A stretch of 21,099 nucleotides of DNA from DATLZC01 sp037444005 (GTDB taxonomy: Bacteria; Chloroflexota; Dehalococcoidia; DSTF01; JACRBR01), in assembly GCA_037444005.1 (NCBI GenBank), contig JBBING010000040.1, forward strand, positions 1 to 21,099. The letters are read 5' to 3'. Positions 13,382 to 20,815 of the stretch are shown here, in pieces (position 1 is the first letter of the stretch; each line of letters starts with the position of its first letter). Made by a program: the position numbers and the translations under genes. The notes under the pieces are model-generated. The model saw nothing but the letters and a program-made list of their open reading frames with translations, did no database searches and was not told the DNA's origin.

Positions 13382-14638
13382 TTGGACCAGCGCCTGCTGA
13401 ACACGATCCGCTCCGTCTGCGCAGAACCGTACGGCTTCTGGCTCGATAGCGCGCTCCCCGACGAACGACTGGGGACGCGCTCGTTCTGGGGCGCCGGCCC
13501 CGCCGTCATCCTGCGCAGCTACCGGGGGAGGATCGAAGTCGAGCGGCGGCACGGGCCCGTCGAGCGCTTCACCGGCGATCCGTTCGAGGCGCTCCGCGAG
13601 CTCCTGCGCGAGCGGGCGGGCCGGGGCGCCGCCGTCGGATACTTCGGATACGGACTGAAGCGCCATATCGAACGCCTCCCCGACGCCGCCGTCGACGATC
13701 TTGCGCTGCCGGAGTGCCACATTGCGTTCTACGACGCCCTCCACAGCGCCGACCCGCGGCTGCTCGCCCCGCCGCGGCCCGCGCCGGGCCTGCCGCCAGC
13801 GTTCGACGGGCTGCGGTCCACGTTCACCCGCGAGGCATACGAACGCGCGGTGCGCCGGGCCCTGGTCTGGATCCGCGCGGGCGAGATCTACCAGGTCAAC
13901 CTCTCGCAACGCTTCGAGGCGCCGTGTGCGCGAGACGAATTCGACACCTATCTGCGTCTGCGGTCGCAGGCGCCGGCGCCGTTCGGGGCTTTCCTGCGCT
14001 ATCCCGGCTACGTGGTGATGTCGTGCTCACCGGAACGCTTTCTCAGGTACGAGCCGGAGAGCCGCCTCGTCGAAACGCGTCCCATCAAGGGCACCCGGCC
14101 TCGCGGGCCGGCCCCGCGGGCCGACGCCGCCCTCGCGGCCGAGCTCCTGGCCAGCGCCAAGGATCGCGCGGAAAACGTCATGATCGTCGACCTGGAGCGG
14201 AACGATCTGGGCCGCGTCGCCGAGATCGGCAGCGTCCATGTGGCCGGCCTCTGCGAGCTCGAGTCGTTCCCGACCGTCCATCACCTCACATCCACCGTCC
14301 GCGCCCGCTTGCGGCCCGACCGCGACGTCGTCGACCTCCTGCGCGCCACCTTCCCCGGAGGCTCGGTGACCGGCGCGCCCAAAATCCGGGCGATGCAGAT
14401 TATCGACGAAATCGAGCCGGTGGCGCGCGGCGTCTACACAGGCGCCATCGGCTATCTGCGCCCCAACGGGACCATGGACCTGAACATCGCGATTCGCACG
14501 GTCGTCGCCAGGAACGGCATGGCGTGGTTCCACGTCGGCGGCGGCATCGTAGCGGACTCCGACCCGGCGCAGGAGTACGAGGAGACGCTGCACAAGGGCA
14601 CGGCGCTGGCACGCGCGCTGCTCGGCGAAGGGCCATGA
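13382..14638 (+). CDS. pabB: Aminodeoxychorismate synthase component I
   Basis: Chorismate-using enzyme that makes 4-amino-4-deoxychorismate for folate synthesis. It has 418 residues and starts at TTG 13382 after a G-rich run. C-terminal chorismate-binding motifs are GEIYQVNLSQRF, SPERFLR, TRPIKGTRPRG, ENVMIVDLERNDLGRV and PGGSVTGAPKIRAMQIIDEI. The Lys in PIKGTRPR is the PabB signature, where anthranilate synthase TrpE has Ala. The stop overlaps the pabC start as ATGA. The glutamine amidotransferase PabA/TrpG is not adjacent and must act from elsewhere. Confidence 0.93.
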   Translation: MDQRLLNTIRSVCAEPYGFWLDSALPDERLGTRSFWGAGPAVILRSYRGRIEVERRHGPVERFTGDPFEALRELLRERAGRGAAVGYFGYGLKRHIERLPDAAVDDLALPECHIAFYDALHSADPRLLAPPRPAPGLPPAFDGLRSTFTREAYERAVRRALVWIRAGEIYQVNLSQRFEAPCARDEFDTYLRLRSQAPAPFGAFLRYPGYVVMSCSPERFLRYEPESRLVETRPIKGTRPRGPAPRADAALAAELLASAKDRAENVMIVDLERNDLGRVAEIGSVHVAGLCELESFPTVHHLTSTVRARLRPDRDVVDLLRATFPGGSVTGAPKIRAMQIIDEIEPVARGVYTGAIGYLRPNGTMDLNIAIRTVVARNGMAWFHVGGGIVADSDPAQEYEETLHKGTALARALLGEGP

Positions 14639-15477
14639 CCGACGTCTTCTGGAACGGCGACTTCGTCCCCGCAGATCGCGCCGTCTTCGTCGCAGAGGAC
14701 CGCGGCCTCCTGCACGGACGCGGACTCTTCGAGACGTTCCGGGCCCGGCATGGCCGCGTCCTCGCCCTGGACCGCCACTACCAGCGCCTGCGCGACGGGT
14801 GCGACGCGCTGGCCGTGGTGCTTCCGCTCACCCTGCCCGAGCTCGAAGCCGCCATCGACGCGCTCGCGCGCCGGCTGGGGCTCGACGACGCACGGATGCG
14901 CCTCACGGTGACCGCCGGGGCCGAGGACGGCGCTCCTGCCGTCCTCCTGACCGCGCGACCGGCGACGGACTATCCGCCGTCGCTCTACGAGCGCGGCGCT
15001 TCTGCGGTCATCGCGTCGGTCCGACGAAACGAGACGTCGGTCCTGAGCCGGGTCAAATCGCTGAACTGCCTGGATAACGTCCTGGCGCGGGAAGAGGCGC
15101 GGCGCCGAGGCGCCGACGAGGCGCTGCTGCTCAACACCGGAGGCCGACTCGCCGAAGGAGCCTTCTCCAACCTCTTCGTCATCCTCGACGGCGAGATCGT
15201 CACGCCGCCCATCGACGAGGGGGCGCTGCCCGGCGTCACCCGCGCCGTCGCGCTCGATCTGGCCCGCTCCCTCGGCTTGCGCGCCCGAGAGGCGCCGTTG
15301 GAGCCCGCGGCGCTCGCGCGGGCGACCCAGGCGTTCCTCACGAACGCCGTGGCTGGCGTCCTGCCCCTGACGGCGGTCGATGGCCGTCCCGTGGGGAACG
15401 GCGCGCCGGGCCCCCTGACCGAGACGCTCCGCGAAGCCTATGCCGCGCTCCTCACTCGGCCAGCGCCTGGTCGATGA
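14635..15477 (+). CDS. pabC: Aminodeoxychorismate lyase (class IV PLP enzyme)
   Basis: Cleaves aminodeoxychorismate to p-aminobenzoate and pyruvate, using PLP. The 280-residue protein is a fold-type IV aminotransferase relative. The N-terminus FWNGDFVPADRA and DRGLLHGRGLFETFR are typical; the PLP lysine is Lys141 in SRVKSLNCLDNVLAREEA; GRLAEGAFSNLFVI and ALPGVTRAVALDLA bind the cofactor phosphate. A branched-chain or D-amino-acid aminotransferase would look similar, but the ATGA coupling to pabB decides for PabC. Its 3' end overlaps the convergent DsbA-like gene by 26 bases. Confidence 0.92.
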   Translation: MTDVFWNGDFVPADRAVFVAEDRGLLHGRGLFETFRARHGRVLALDRHYQRLRDGCDALAVVLPLTLPELEAAIDALARRLGLDDARMRLTVTAGAEDGAPAVLLTARPATDYPPSLYERGASAVIASVRRNETSVLSRVKSLNCLDNVLAREEARRRGADEALLLNTGGRLAEGAFSNLFVILDGEIVTPPIDEGALPGVTRAVALDLARSLGLRAREAPLEPAALARATQAFLTNAVAGVLPLTAVDGRPVGNGAPGPLTETLREAYAALLTRPAPGR

Positions 15478-16414
15478 GGGTCTGGAAGGTCTGGAGGGGC
15501 TGCGCGCCCACCACCCGCCTCCCGTTGATGAAGAAGGTCGGCGTTCCGGTCACGCCCGCCTGGAGTCCATCGCGCAGGTCGGCGTTGACCTCGTCGTTGT
15601 ACTTCTGGCTGTCCAGGCACTGGGAGAACGCGGCGACGTCGAGCCCGAGCTGCTCGGCGTATCGCTTCAGATCGGCCACGCCGAGCGCCTGCTGATTGGA
15701 GAACAGGACGTCGTGGTACTCCCAGAACTTCCCCTGGTCGTCGGCGCACTCGGCGGCGATGGCCGCATTGCGGGCGTTCGGGTGGATCTGGTCCAGCGGG
15801 AAGTCGCGGTACACGAAGCGGACGCGGTCCCCGTACTGAGCCATGAGCTGCGGGAGCGTCTGCTGGAAGAAGCGCCCGCAGTACGGACACTGGAAGTCGC
15901 TGAACTCGATGATCGTGACCGCGGCGTCTTCCGGGCCGCGCGCGGGGTCGTCGTCCACGCTCACGTCCACCACCGCCGGCAGGGTCGGCTGGCCGGCGGC
16001 CGGCTGCGTCGCCGGGGACACCGCACTCGCCGCCACCGAGGGCTCGTCGTCCATGACCTCGCGGGTGTAGAAGCCCGCGAAGAACATCCCGGCCGCGAAC
16101 ACGCTCACCAGCGCGGCTACGCCCGCGGAGATGGCGTAGATGCGCGCGAGAGACGGCGCGTTCGGTCCGGCGCGGCGCGGCGGCGCGTCGTCGGCGGTCC
16201 CGGCCACGAACGCGCTTCGGCTGACCACCGGCTCCGGCTCCACCGGCCGCGCTGCGGACCTGTCCGACACGACGTCTCCATCGGAAGCGGGCTTAGCGAT
16301 GCCCTCGGGCGTTGGTTCGGACGCCCGCGGCGATTCGGCGAACGGGGGCGACGCTTCCGGGGTCGGTGGCGGCTCGCCGAGAGGGGACGTGGGTTCCTGG
16401 CGCTCGTCTTGCAC
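15452..16414 (-). CDS. Membrane-anchored DsbA-like thiol-disulfide oxidoreductase
   Basis: A 320-residue protein with a long Pro/Glu/Ala-rich cytoplasmic N-terminus (about 90 residues), one membrane helix (ARIYAISAGVAALVSVFAAG), a linker and an extracytoplasmic thioredoxin-like domain of the DsbA/BdbD (Thioredoxin_4) type. FSDFQCPYCGRFF holds the CPYC active site, GVTGTPTFFINGRRVVGA the cis-Pro loop. It probably introduces or isomerises disulfides in exported proteins. I choose GTG 16414 over GTG 16420 because GAGG at 16422-16425 gives 7-base spacing. It shares its direction with the sigma/anti-sigma/SIMPL operon but is separated by a repeat-filled spacer. Confidence 0.9.
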   Translation of the reverse strand: MQDERQEPTSPLGEPPPTPEASPPFAESPRASEPTPEGIAKPASDGDVVSDRSAARPVEPEPVVSRSAFVAGTADDAPPRRAGPNAPSLARIYAISAGVAALVSVFAAGMFFAGFYTREVMDDEPSVAASAVSPATQPAAGQPTLPAVVDVSVDDDPARGPEDAAVTIIEFSDFQCPYCGRFFQQTLPQLMAQYGDRVRFVYRDFPLDQIHPNARNAAIAAECADDQGKFWEYHDVLFSNQQALGVADLKRYAEQLGLDVAAFSQCLDSQKYNDEVNADLRDGLQAGVTGTPTFFINGRRVVGAQPLQTFQTLIDQALAE

Positions 16415-16529
16415 GGACACACCTCGGTTGGGATGAACGGGCGGGGCACACGCAGTGTACCCGCGCCGCGGACAGGCCTGCTACTGAGAGAACGTCGCCG
16501 GCGCGCGTCGATTACGCCCTGGCCTCCCT

Positions 16530-16546
16530 CGCGCCCTCAGCATGAC
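16530..16546. repeat. Partial copy of the fold-back repeat
   Basis: CGCGCCCTCAGCATGAC matches the end of the repeat block at 16688-16743, and its CTCAGCATGAC part (16536-16546) is the exact reverse complement of 16602-16612. Confidence 0.7.
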
Positions 16547-16601
16547 GGCCGCGCCCCACCACCGGCGCGCCGCGTCCGATCGCGAGCGGGAGGGGGCGGG
16601 G

Positions 16602-16642
16602 GTCATGCTGAGCCCGAGCGAAGCGAGGGCGTAGCATCTCTC
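16602..16642 (-). repeat. Inverted, diverged copy of the fold-back repeat
   Basis: It begins GTCATGCTGAG and ends GTAGCATCTCT, the reverse complement of the outer parts of the blocks at 16688-16743 and 16788-16843. The centre differs. ATGCT (16605-16609) and AGCAT (16633-16637) are self-complementary, so this copy also folds back. Confidence 0.72.
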
Positions 16643-16655
16643 CTCCCCCACCAAA

Positions 16656-16884
16656 ACGAAACCCTTCAGCGAGAAGGGCTCCGTGGCCCTGCGGGGCAAG
16701 AGATGCTTCGGGCGCGCTTCCCGCGCCCTCAGCATGACCACGCGTTCACGCAGCACGAAACCCTCGGACGGCGACGGGCTTCGTCGTCCTGCGGGGCAAG
16801 AGATGCTTCGGGCGCGCTTCCCGCACCCTCAGCATGACCACGCTGTCAGGCACGACGAAGCCCTCCGCGACGGGAGGGCTTCGT
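16656..16884. repeat. Array of fold-back units with 100-bp period
   Basis: Blocks 16688-16743 and 16788-16843 are offset by exactly 100 bases and differ at the position 16725/16825 (G to A) and at their outermost ends. Each block is a hairpin: ATGCT, TC, GGGCGCG, a CTTCC loop, CGCGCCC, TC, AGCAT (perfect in the first copy). Separating and flanking the blocks are three further hairpins, at 16656-16684, 16755-16784 and 16855-16884. The last is a perfect 12-bp stem (ACGAAGCCCTCC) with a GCGACG loop, and the first two are imperfect versions. There is no reading frame, no target-site duplication that I can define, and no transposase. It fills most of the 517-base spacer between the SIMPL gene and dsbA. 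Confidence 0.85.
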
Positions 16885-16931
16885 GCACTGCGGGAGCGGC
16901 GCTTGGGTCTCCTAGCTGCAAGCGCTTCGCA

Positions 16932-17657
16932 CTACCGCAGCTCGTACAGCACCGTGACCGTGACCACCACCTCGAGCTCGCCGGGCTGGATCGGCGTCTC
17001 GCCCGTCGCAGGCGCTTGCACCTCACGGGCCGCGAAGGGAATCGGCGGCGGAAATCCGGAGATCGATTCGCTCACGCTCACCACATCGCCTAGCTCGACG
17101 CCGCCCGCGTCGGCGAGCACCTCCGCCTTCTCGCGAGCGTTCTCCATCGCGCGCCTTCGCGCCTCGTTCTGCAGGTCCGCCGGGTCGTCGATGGTGAACT
17201 GGAGGCTCTGCACCTGGGCCGCGTCGCCTCCAGCGGTCACCGCCGCGTCGATGACCTCCCCCGTGCGGTCGATGTCGCGAATCTTCGCAGTCACGATGTT
17301 CGTGGCCCGGTACCCGCGGAGGCGCTGCCGTCCGTCCTCGAAGTCGTACTGCGGCTCGATGTTGAACACCGCCGTCCGGATGTCCTTCTCGTCGACGTCG
17401 TTCGCCTTCAGGGCCTCGACCATCGCGGTCATGGCTTCGGCGGCGCGCTCCCGCGCCTCCGCCACGCTCGCCGCCTCGTGCGAGACGCCGAGCGTCACTT
17501 CGGCGACGTCGGGCGATCCCGTCGCCCGGCCCTCGCCGGTCACGCTGAGCCCGGTCGCCTGAGGGGGCTGCTGGATGACCGTCTCCTCCGTGCAGGCGGA
17601 CGCGGCGACCGCGACAGCGCCCAGCGCCGCAGCCCACGCCAACAGACGTAGCCTCAT
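16932..17657 (-). CDS. SIMPL-domain (DUF541) lipoprotein
   Basis: A 241-residue exported protein. ATG 17657 is fixed by a GAAGGAGG Shine-Dalgarno 7 bases upstream; a longer frame from 17699 adds a basic stretch before the signal peptide. MRLRLLAWAAALGAVAVAAS is a lipoprotein signal peptide with a SAC lipobox, so the mature protein would be anchored by its N-terminal cysteine. The SIMPL domain covers most of the rest: LSVTGEGRATGSPDVAEV, TLGVSHEA, GYRATNIV and ARRRAMENAREKAEVLADA. Family members (BP26, YggE and others) form oligomers linked to envelope or oxidative stress, but their biochemical role is unclear. It lies 31 bases after the anti-sigma factor gene, which suggests that it belongs to that operon. 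Confidence 0.92.
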   Translation of the reverse strand: MRLRLLAWAAALGAVAVAASACTEETVIQQPPQATGLSVTGEGRATGSPDVAEVTLGVSHEAASVAEARERAAEAMTAMVEALKANDVDEKDIRTAVFNIEPQYDFEDGRQRLRGYRATNIVTAKIRDIDRTGEVIDAAVTAGGDAAQVQSLQFTIDDPADLQNEARRRAMENAREKAEVLADAGGVELGDVVSVSESISGFPPPIPFAAREVQAPATGETPIQPGELEVVVTVTVLYELR

Positions 17658-17688
17658 GTCAGTCCTCCTTCTCCCAGCTCGGCCGGTC

Positions 17689-18354
17689 TTACGGTTCACG
17701 TGCGGCCGATCGCGCTCGTCGCGAGAGGACCAACCAGACGAGGATCGAGACCGCCGCCGCGCCGACCACGCCCTCGGCGACCCGCAGGAGGAGCCGCCCG
17801 TTCCCCTCGCCCCGCTCCCCGGCGGGCGCGGGGGCGGGCTTCGGGGCGCTCTCCCGGGGGATCACCGCGGCGCCGCCTTCCGCCGGCGGCGACGCGGTGG
17901 GCTCGCCCGCCGCCGCGGCCATCGGCGCCTCCGGCGTGACTGGCTCGGCGAACGTCCGCGCCGCGTCCGACGCAGCCTCGGGCGCTCCACCCATCTGGTC
18001 GGAAGGACCGCGCGACGTCGCGACGTCGAAAACGACGAGCCCTGCAAAGAGCAGGACCGCCAGCGCGCCGGCGAGCTGCGCCACCGGATTCGTCCGGCCC
18101 GGAGCCCCGCGCGGCGTCCGCTCCACCATCGCGGGCGTCAGACGGAACGACCGCGGCGCATCGACCTCGCCCAGCGAGCGGAGGGCGCGACGCATCTCGC
18201 GTATCGCGGCGACGCTGTCGCGACAGCGCTCGCACGTCGCGAGGTGCGCTTCGATGCGCACAGCATCCGGCGACGCGCCCTCGGCGTAGTCGAGCAGCGC
18301 GTCCTCGCGGGGATGCCCCCTCAGCGCGCGAACGATGCGCGACAAGGGCGTCAT
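17689..18354 (-). CDS. Zinc-finger anti-sigma factor with two membrane helices
   Basis: A 221-residue protein. The N-terminal cytoplasmic domain has the zf-HC2/ZAS motif His37-x3-Cys41-x2-Cys44 (HLATCERC), which holds ECF sigma factors inactive and may sense redox state. Helix 1 is NPVAQLAGALAVLLFAGLVV (about 88-108). An Ala/Pro/Glu-rich loop of about 80 residues, probably outside, leads to helix 2 (VVGAAAVSILVWLVL) and a basic C-terminus. The two-helix topology puts both ends inside, unlike the usual single-pass anti-sigma factors. Its ATG overlaps the sigma factor stop as ATGA, so the two are coupled and made together. Confidence 0.88.
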   Translation of the reverse strand: MTPLSRIVRALRGHPREDALLDYAEGASPDAVRIEAHLATCERCRDSVAAIREMRRALRSLGEVDAPRSFRLTPAMVERTPRGAPGRTNPVAQLAGALAVLLFAGLVVFDVATSRGPSDQMGGAPEAASDAARTFAEPVTPEAPMAAAAGEPTASPPAEGGAAVIPRESAPKPAPAPAGERGEGNGRLLLRVAEGVVGAAAVSILVWLVLSRRARSAAREP

Positions 18355-19016
18355 GGCTCCTCCTGTCCGGCTGCCGACGAGGCGGCCTCGGTCACGTCCG
18401 ACCTCTCATCCGTAGGACGCGCCGCAGGGGCCATCGGTTCCGCGCTCGGCCGGAGTCCCCGCAAATGAGCGCGCAGCCGCTCCCGCGCCCGGAAGATGCG
18501 CGACTTCACGGTCCCGACGGAACATCCGAGGGCGGCCGCGACCTCTTCGTAGCGCAGACCCTGCACGTCGGCGAGAACGACCGCCGCCCGCTGCTCCGGC
18601 GGCAGCAGGGCCAGCGCGCGCTCGAGCGCGGCCCGGAGCTCCGACCCGAGGGCGAGCTCCTCGGGTCCCGCAGCCGGGTCGGGGACGTCTACGGCCCGAG
18701 GCTCGCCCTCGTGCTCGCGTTCGAGAGGCGACGTAGCGCGACGCTTGAGACGCCGCAATTCGTCGATACTGATATTGGTGGCGATGCGCAGGAGCCACGA
18801 GCGGAACTGCCCGCCCCGAAAGTCGCCGAGCCGGCGGTAGGCGGACAGAAACGCCTCCTGCGTCGCGTCTTCCGCCGCCTCACGGCTGCCGAGCATTCTG
18901 AGGCAGAGGTTGTAGACCTGGCGCTGGTAGAGGTCGACGAGGCTGTTGAACGCGTCGAGATCGCCGGCGCGGGCGCGCTCGACGAGGGCGAAATCGTTGG
19001 CGGCTGGCTGGGTCAA
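18351..19016 (-). CDS. ECF-type RNA polymerase sigma factor
   Basis: A 221-residue group 4 sigma factor. Region 2: YQRQVYNLCLRMLGSREAAE, DATQEAFLSAYRRL and FRSWLLRIATNISIDELRR. Region 4: LALLPPEQRAAVVLADVQG, LRYEEVAAALGCSVGTVKSR and IFRARERLRAHLRGL. A C-terminal tail of about 30 residues rich in Ala and Glu follows. I place the start at TTG 19016 (TQPAANDFALVERA); the frame is open much further upstream, but that crosses lepB antisense and the promoter region. No clear Shine-Dalgarno precedes TTG. The gene heads the sigma/anti-sigma/SIMPL operon; an extended -10 box lies at 19052-19060, divergent from lepB. Confidence 0.9.
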   Translation of the reverse strand: MTQPAANDFALVERARAGDLDAFNSLVDLYQRQVYNLCLRMLGSREAAEDATQEAFLSAYRRLGDFRGGQFRSWLLRIATNISIDELRRLKRRATSPLEREHEGEPRAVDVPDPAAGPEELALGSELRAALERALALLPPEQRAAVVLADVQGLRYEEVAAALGCSVGTVKSRIFRARERLRAHLRGLRPSAEPMAPAARPTDERSDVTEAASSAAGQEEP

Positions 19017-19051
19017 CGCGATGACACCCGCGCTCCGGACCGTCGGGGCGC

Positions 19052-19060
19052 ATTGTAGCA
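19052..19060 (-). promoter_or_regulatory. Extended -10 box of the sigma factor operon
   Basis: TGCTACAAT on the minus strand: TG, one base, then TACAAT, five of six matches to TATAAT. Transcription would start near 19045 and give a leader of about 30 bases to TTG 19016. The box is divergent from the lepB box 52 bases away. Confidence 0.5.
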
Positions 19061-19111
19061 GAGACGCCGCGGCCTGCCGGCGAGCGTTCCCGCCGCCACG
19101 CGGAAGGCAGG

Positions 19112-19120
19112 TGCTATACT
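19112..19120 (+). promoter_or_regulatory. Extended -10 box of lepB
   Basis: TGCTATACT: TG, one base, then TATACT, five of six matches. It ends 16 bases before ATG 19137. No convincing -35 box; extended -10 promoters do not need a strong one. Confidence 0.5.
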
Positions 19121-19136
19121 TGGAGCGCACATCAGC

Positions 19137-19985
19137 ATGACGTTCGCTTCCTCCTACCCGCCCGATTCCGGCCACGCCGCGCCCGACGGCCAGCGCGACC
19201 CGCGACGGGAGAGCCCGGTCCCGGACCCGCTCCCCACGAGCGAGCCGCTCACGGCGTTCGACGCGCCCGTCATGTTCTCGTTCCTCGATCCGCCGGCTTC
19301 GTACGCGGCGGAGCCAGCTGCGGCGGCGGTCGCCGCGCCTTCCGTGCGACCTGCCGTCAAGCGGCGGCGCTGGGTCCGCGAGATTCTGGAGACGGTTGTG
19401 CTCGCGGCCGCCATCTTCCTGCTCGTGCGGGGCGCGGTCCAGAACTTCCGGGTCGAGGGGAGCAGCATGGACCCGAGCCTGGACAACGGCCAGTACCTCC
19501 TGGTCAACAAGGTCATCTACTGCAAGTGGGACCTCGAGTGCACCGGGTGGAACCTGGACCGGGTCTTCCCGTTCCTGAAGAACTTCGACGGCTACATCTT
19601 CCATCCGCCGCAGCGGGGCGATGTCGTCGTCTTCCGGTTCCCCCAGGACCCGGAACGCGACTTCATCAAGCGCGTCGTGGGCGTTCCGGGCGACACCGTC
19701 GAAGTGCGCGACGGCACGGTGTTCATCAACGGCCGCGCCGCCGAGGAGAACTTCATCCTCGAGCGGCCGCGCTACAACTACGGCCCGGTGAAGGTTCCCG
19801 AGGGACAGTACTTCGTGCTCGGCGACAACCGGAACAACAGCTACGACTCCCACGTCTGGGGCATGCTTCCAGAGGAGTACATCATCGGAAAGGCGTGGGT
19901 GTCGTACTGGCCGCTCTCCGAATTCGGGCTGGTCAACAACACCAGGCTCAAGCCGGCCGAGCCGGTGGCCACCGAGGCGCCGTGA
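19137..19985 (+). CDS. lepB: Signal peptidase I with N-terminal extension
   Basis: Membrane-bound protease that removes signal peptides from exported proteins; 282 residues. After a Pro/Ala-rich cytoplasmic region of about 75 residues comes one membrane helix (TVVLAAAIFLLVRGAV). FRVEGSSMDPSL holds nucleophile Ser110, DFIKRVVGVPGD general-base Lys178, and VLGDNRNNSYDSHVWG box E. Between boxes an insert IYCKWDLECTGW contains Cys129 and Cys135 on the outer side, followed by YIFHPPQRGDVVVFRFP, which resembles Chloroflexota enzymes as I remember them. Its TGA overlaps the pyrE GTG. Confidence 0.94.
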   Translation: MTFASSYPPDSGHAAPDGQRDPRRESPVPDPLPTSEPLTAFDAPVMFSFLDPPASYAAEPAAAAVAAPSVRPAVKRRRWVREILETVVLAAAIFLLVRGAVQNFRVEGSSMDPSLDNGQYLLVNKVIYCKWDLECTGWNLDRVFPFLKNFDGYIFHPPQRGDVVVFRFPQDPERDFIKRVVGVPGDTVEVRDGTVFINGRAAEENFILERPRYNYGPVKVPEGQYFVLGDNRNNSYDSHVWGMLPEEYIIGKAWVSYWPLSEFGLVNNTRLKPAEPVATEAP

Positions 19986-20548
19986 CGCCGTCGCGCCCCG
20001 ACCCCCTGGCGCTCTTCCGGGAAGCCGGCGCGTTCCTCGAGGGGCACTTCGAGCTCACGTCCGGCCGACACTCGGGCCAGTATCTCGAGAAGTTCGCCCT
20101 CCTCCAGTGGGCACGGTACACCGAGCCTCTGTGCGCCATGATCGCCGAGCGCTTCCGCGACGCCGGCGTCCAGGTGGTCGCCGGGCCCACCACCGGCGGC
20201 GTCATCCTGGCGTACGAAGTCGGACGTCTGCTGGGTGTGCGCGGCATCTTCGCCGAGAAGGACGGCGCCGGAGGGCGCTCGTTCCAGCGCGGCTTCCGCA
20301 TCGAGCCCGGCGAGCGCGTCCTGGTGGTCGACGACATCCTGACGACCGGCGGCTCCATCCGCGAGGTGCTGGACGCGGTCGCGAAGTCGGGCGGCGAAGC
20401 CGTGGGCGTCGGGGTGCTGGCCGACCGCACGGCGGGCAAGGTGGACTTCGGCGTGCCCCTTTACGCCTGCCTCTCGCTGGAGATCGAAAGCTACCCGCCC
20501 GGCGACTGCCCTCTCTGCCGCGCGGGCGTGCCGCTGAAGAAGACGTAG
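19982..20548 (+). CDS. pyrE: Orotate phosphoribosyltransferase
   Basis: Pyrimidine biosynthesis enzyme that joins orotate to PRPP, giving OMP. The 188-residue protein has LFREAGAFLEGHFELTSGRH at the N-terminus, AGPTTGGVILAYEVGR and FAEKDGAGG, and the PRPP loop RVLVVDDILTTGGSI. The C-terminal CPLCRAGVPL is typical of the short Thermus-like PyrE subgroup. The start is GTG 19982, which overlaps the lepB stop as GTGA, so translation is coupled to lepB. The rest of the pyr pathway is not in the window. A 7-bp hairpin (20567-20573 with 20584-20590) follows, but lacks a T tract, so it is a weak terminator candidate. Confidence 0.95.
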   Translation: MTPSRPDPLALFREAGAFLEGHFELTSGRHSGQYLEKFALLQWARYTEPLCAMIAERFRDAGVQVVAGPTTGGVILAYEVGRLLGVRGIFAEKDGAGGRSFQRGFRIEPGERVLVVDDILTTGGSIREVLDAVAKSGGEAVGVGVLADRTAGKVDFGVPLYACLSLEIESYPPGDCPLCRAGVPLKKT

Positions 20549-20776
20549 GCCAACGCCGTTGTGCCATGGGCGACTTTGCCGGCTCGCCCAACACGAAGCG
20601 CTTGACCTCGCCGACCAGCCCGAGCGCCAGCGAGATGAGCTTCGTCCACATACGTCACTCTGTCGGTTCGGGCATTAGCAATGCAATTATGATTAGGGCG
20701 ATATCTGACAACTTGCTGCAGCCAGCTTCCCTATGTAAACGCTCGTTCTGAATAGCGATTTCTTTCCCCGCGCCTC
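20549..20776. other. Spacer between pyrE and the LuxR-type promoter, more AT-rich
   Basis: After about 20650 the base composition becomes clearly more AT-rich than the rest of the window, with runs such as AATGCAATTATGATTAGGG. I find no gene that I can support. An antisense frame from 20651 begins MWTKLISLALGLVGEVKRFV, an amphipathic stretch, but then runs antisense through pyrE with no Shine-Dalgarno. The composition change may mark acquired or non-coding DNA. Confidence 0.5.
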
Positions 20777-20804
20777 TTGACAAATACTCGGCTAGCGATA
20801 TCCT
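20777..20804 (+). promoter_or_regulatory. Consensus-like promoter before the LuxR-type gene
   Basis: A perfect TTGACA (20777-20782) is followed, after 16 bases, by TATCCT (20799-20804). Transcription would start near 20811 and leave a leader of about 65 bases before ATG 20876. Confidence 0.5.
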
Positions 20805-20815
20805 CTCTCCGCCAG

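Noticed and set aside
16656..16884. CRISPR array
   Set aside because: There are only two full repeats, the would-be spacers are related hairpins, the repeats are 56 bases, and no cas genes are present.
18351..19853. 500-codon version of the sigma factor frame
   Set aside because: The extra N-terminal part is antisense to lepB and spans both divergent promoters; sigma homology begins near TTG 19016.
20202..20651. Minus-strand frame beginning MWTKLISLALGLVGEVKRFV
   Set aside because: The first 20 residues look like an amphipathic helix, but there is no Shine-Dalgarno and most of the frame is antisense to pyrE with Arg/Pro/Ser-rich shadow composition. A very short peptide remains possible.
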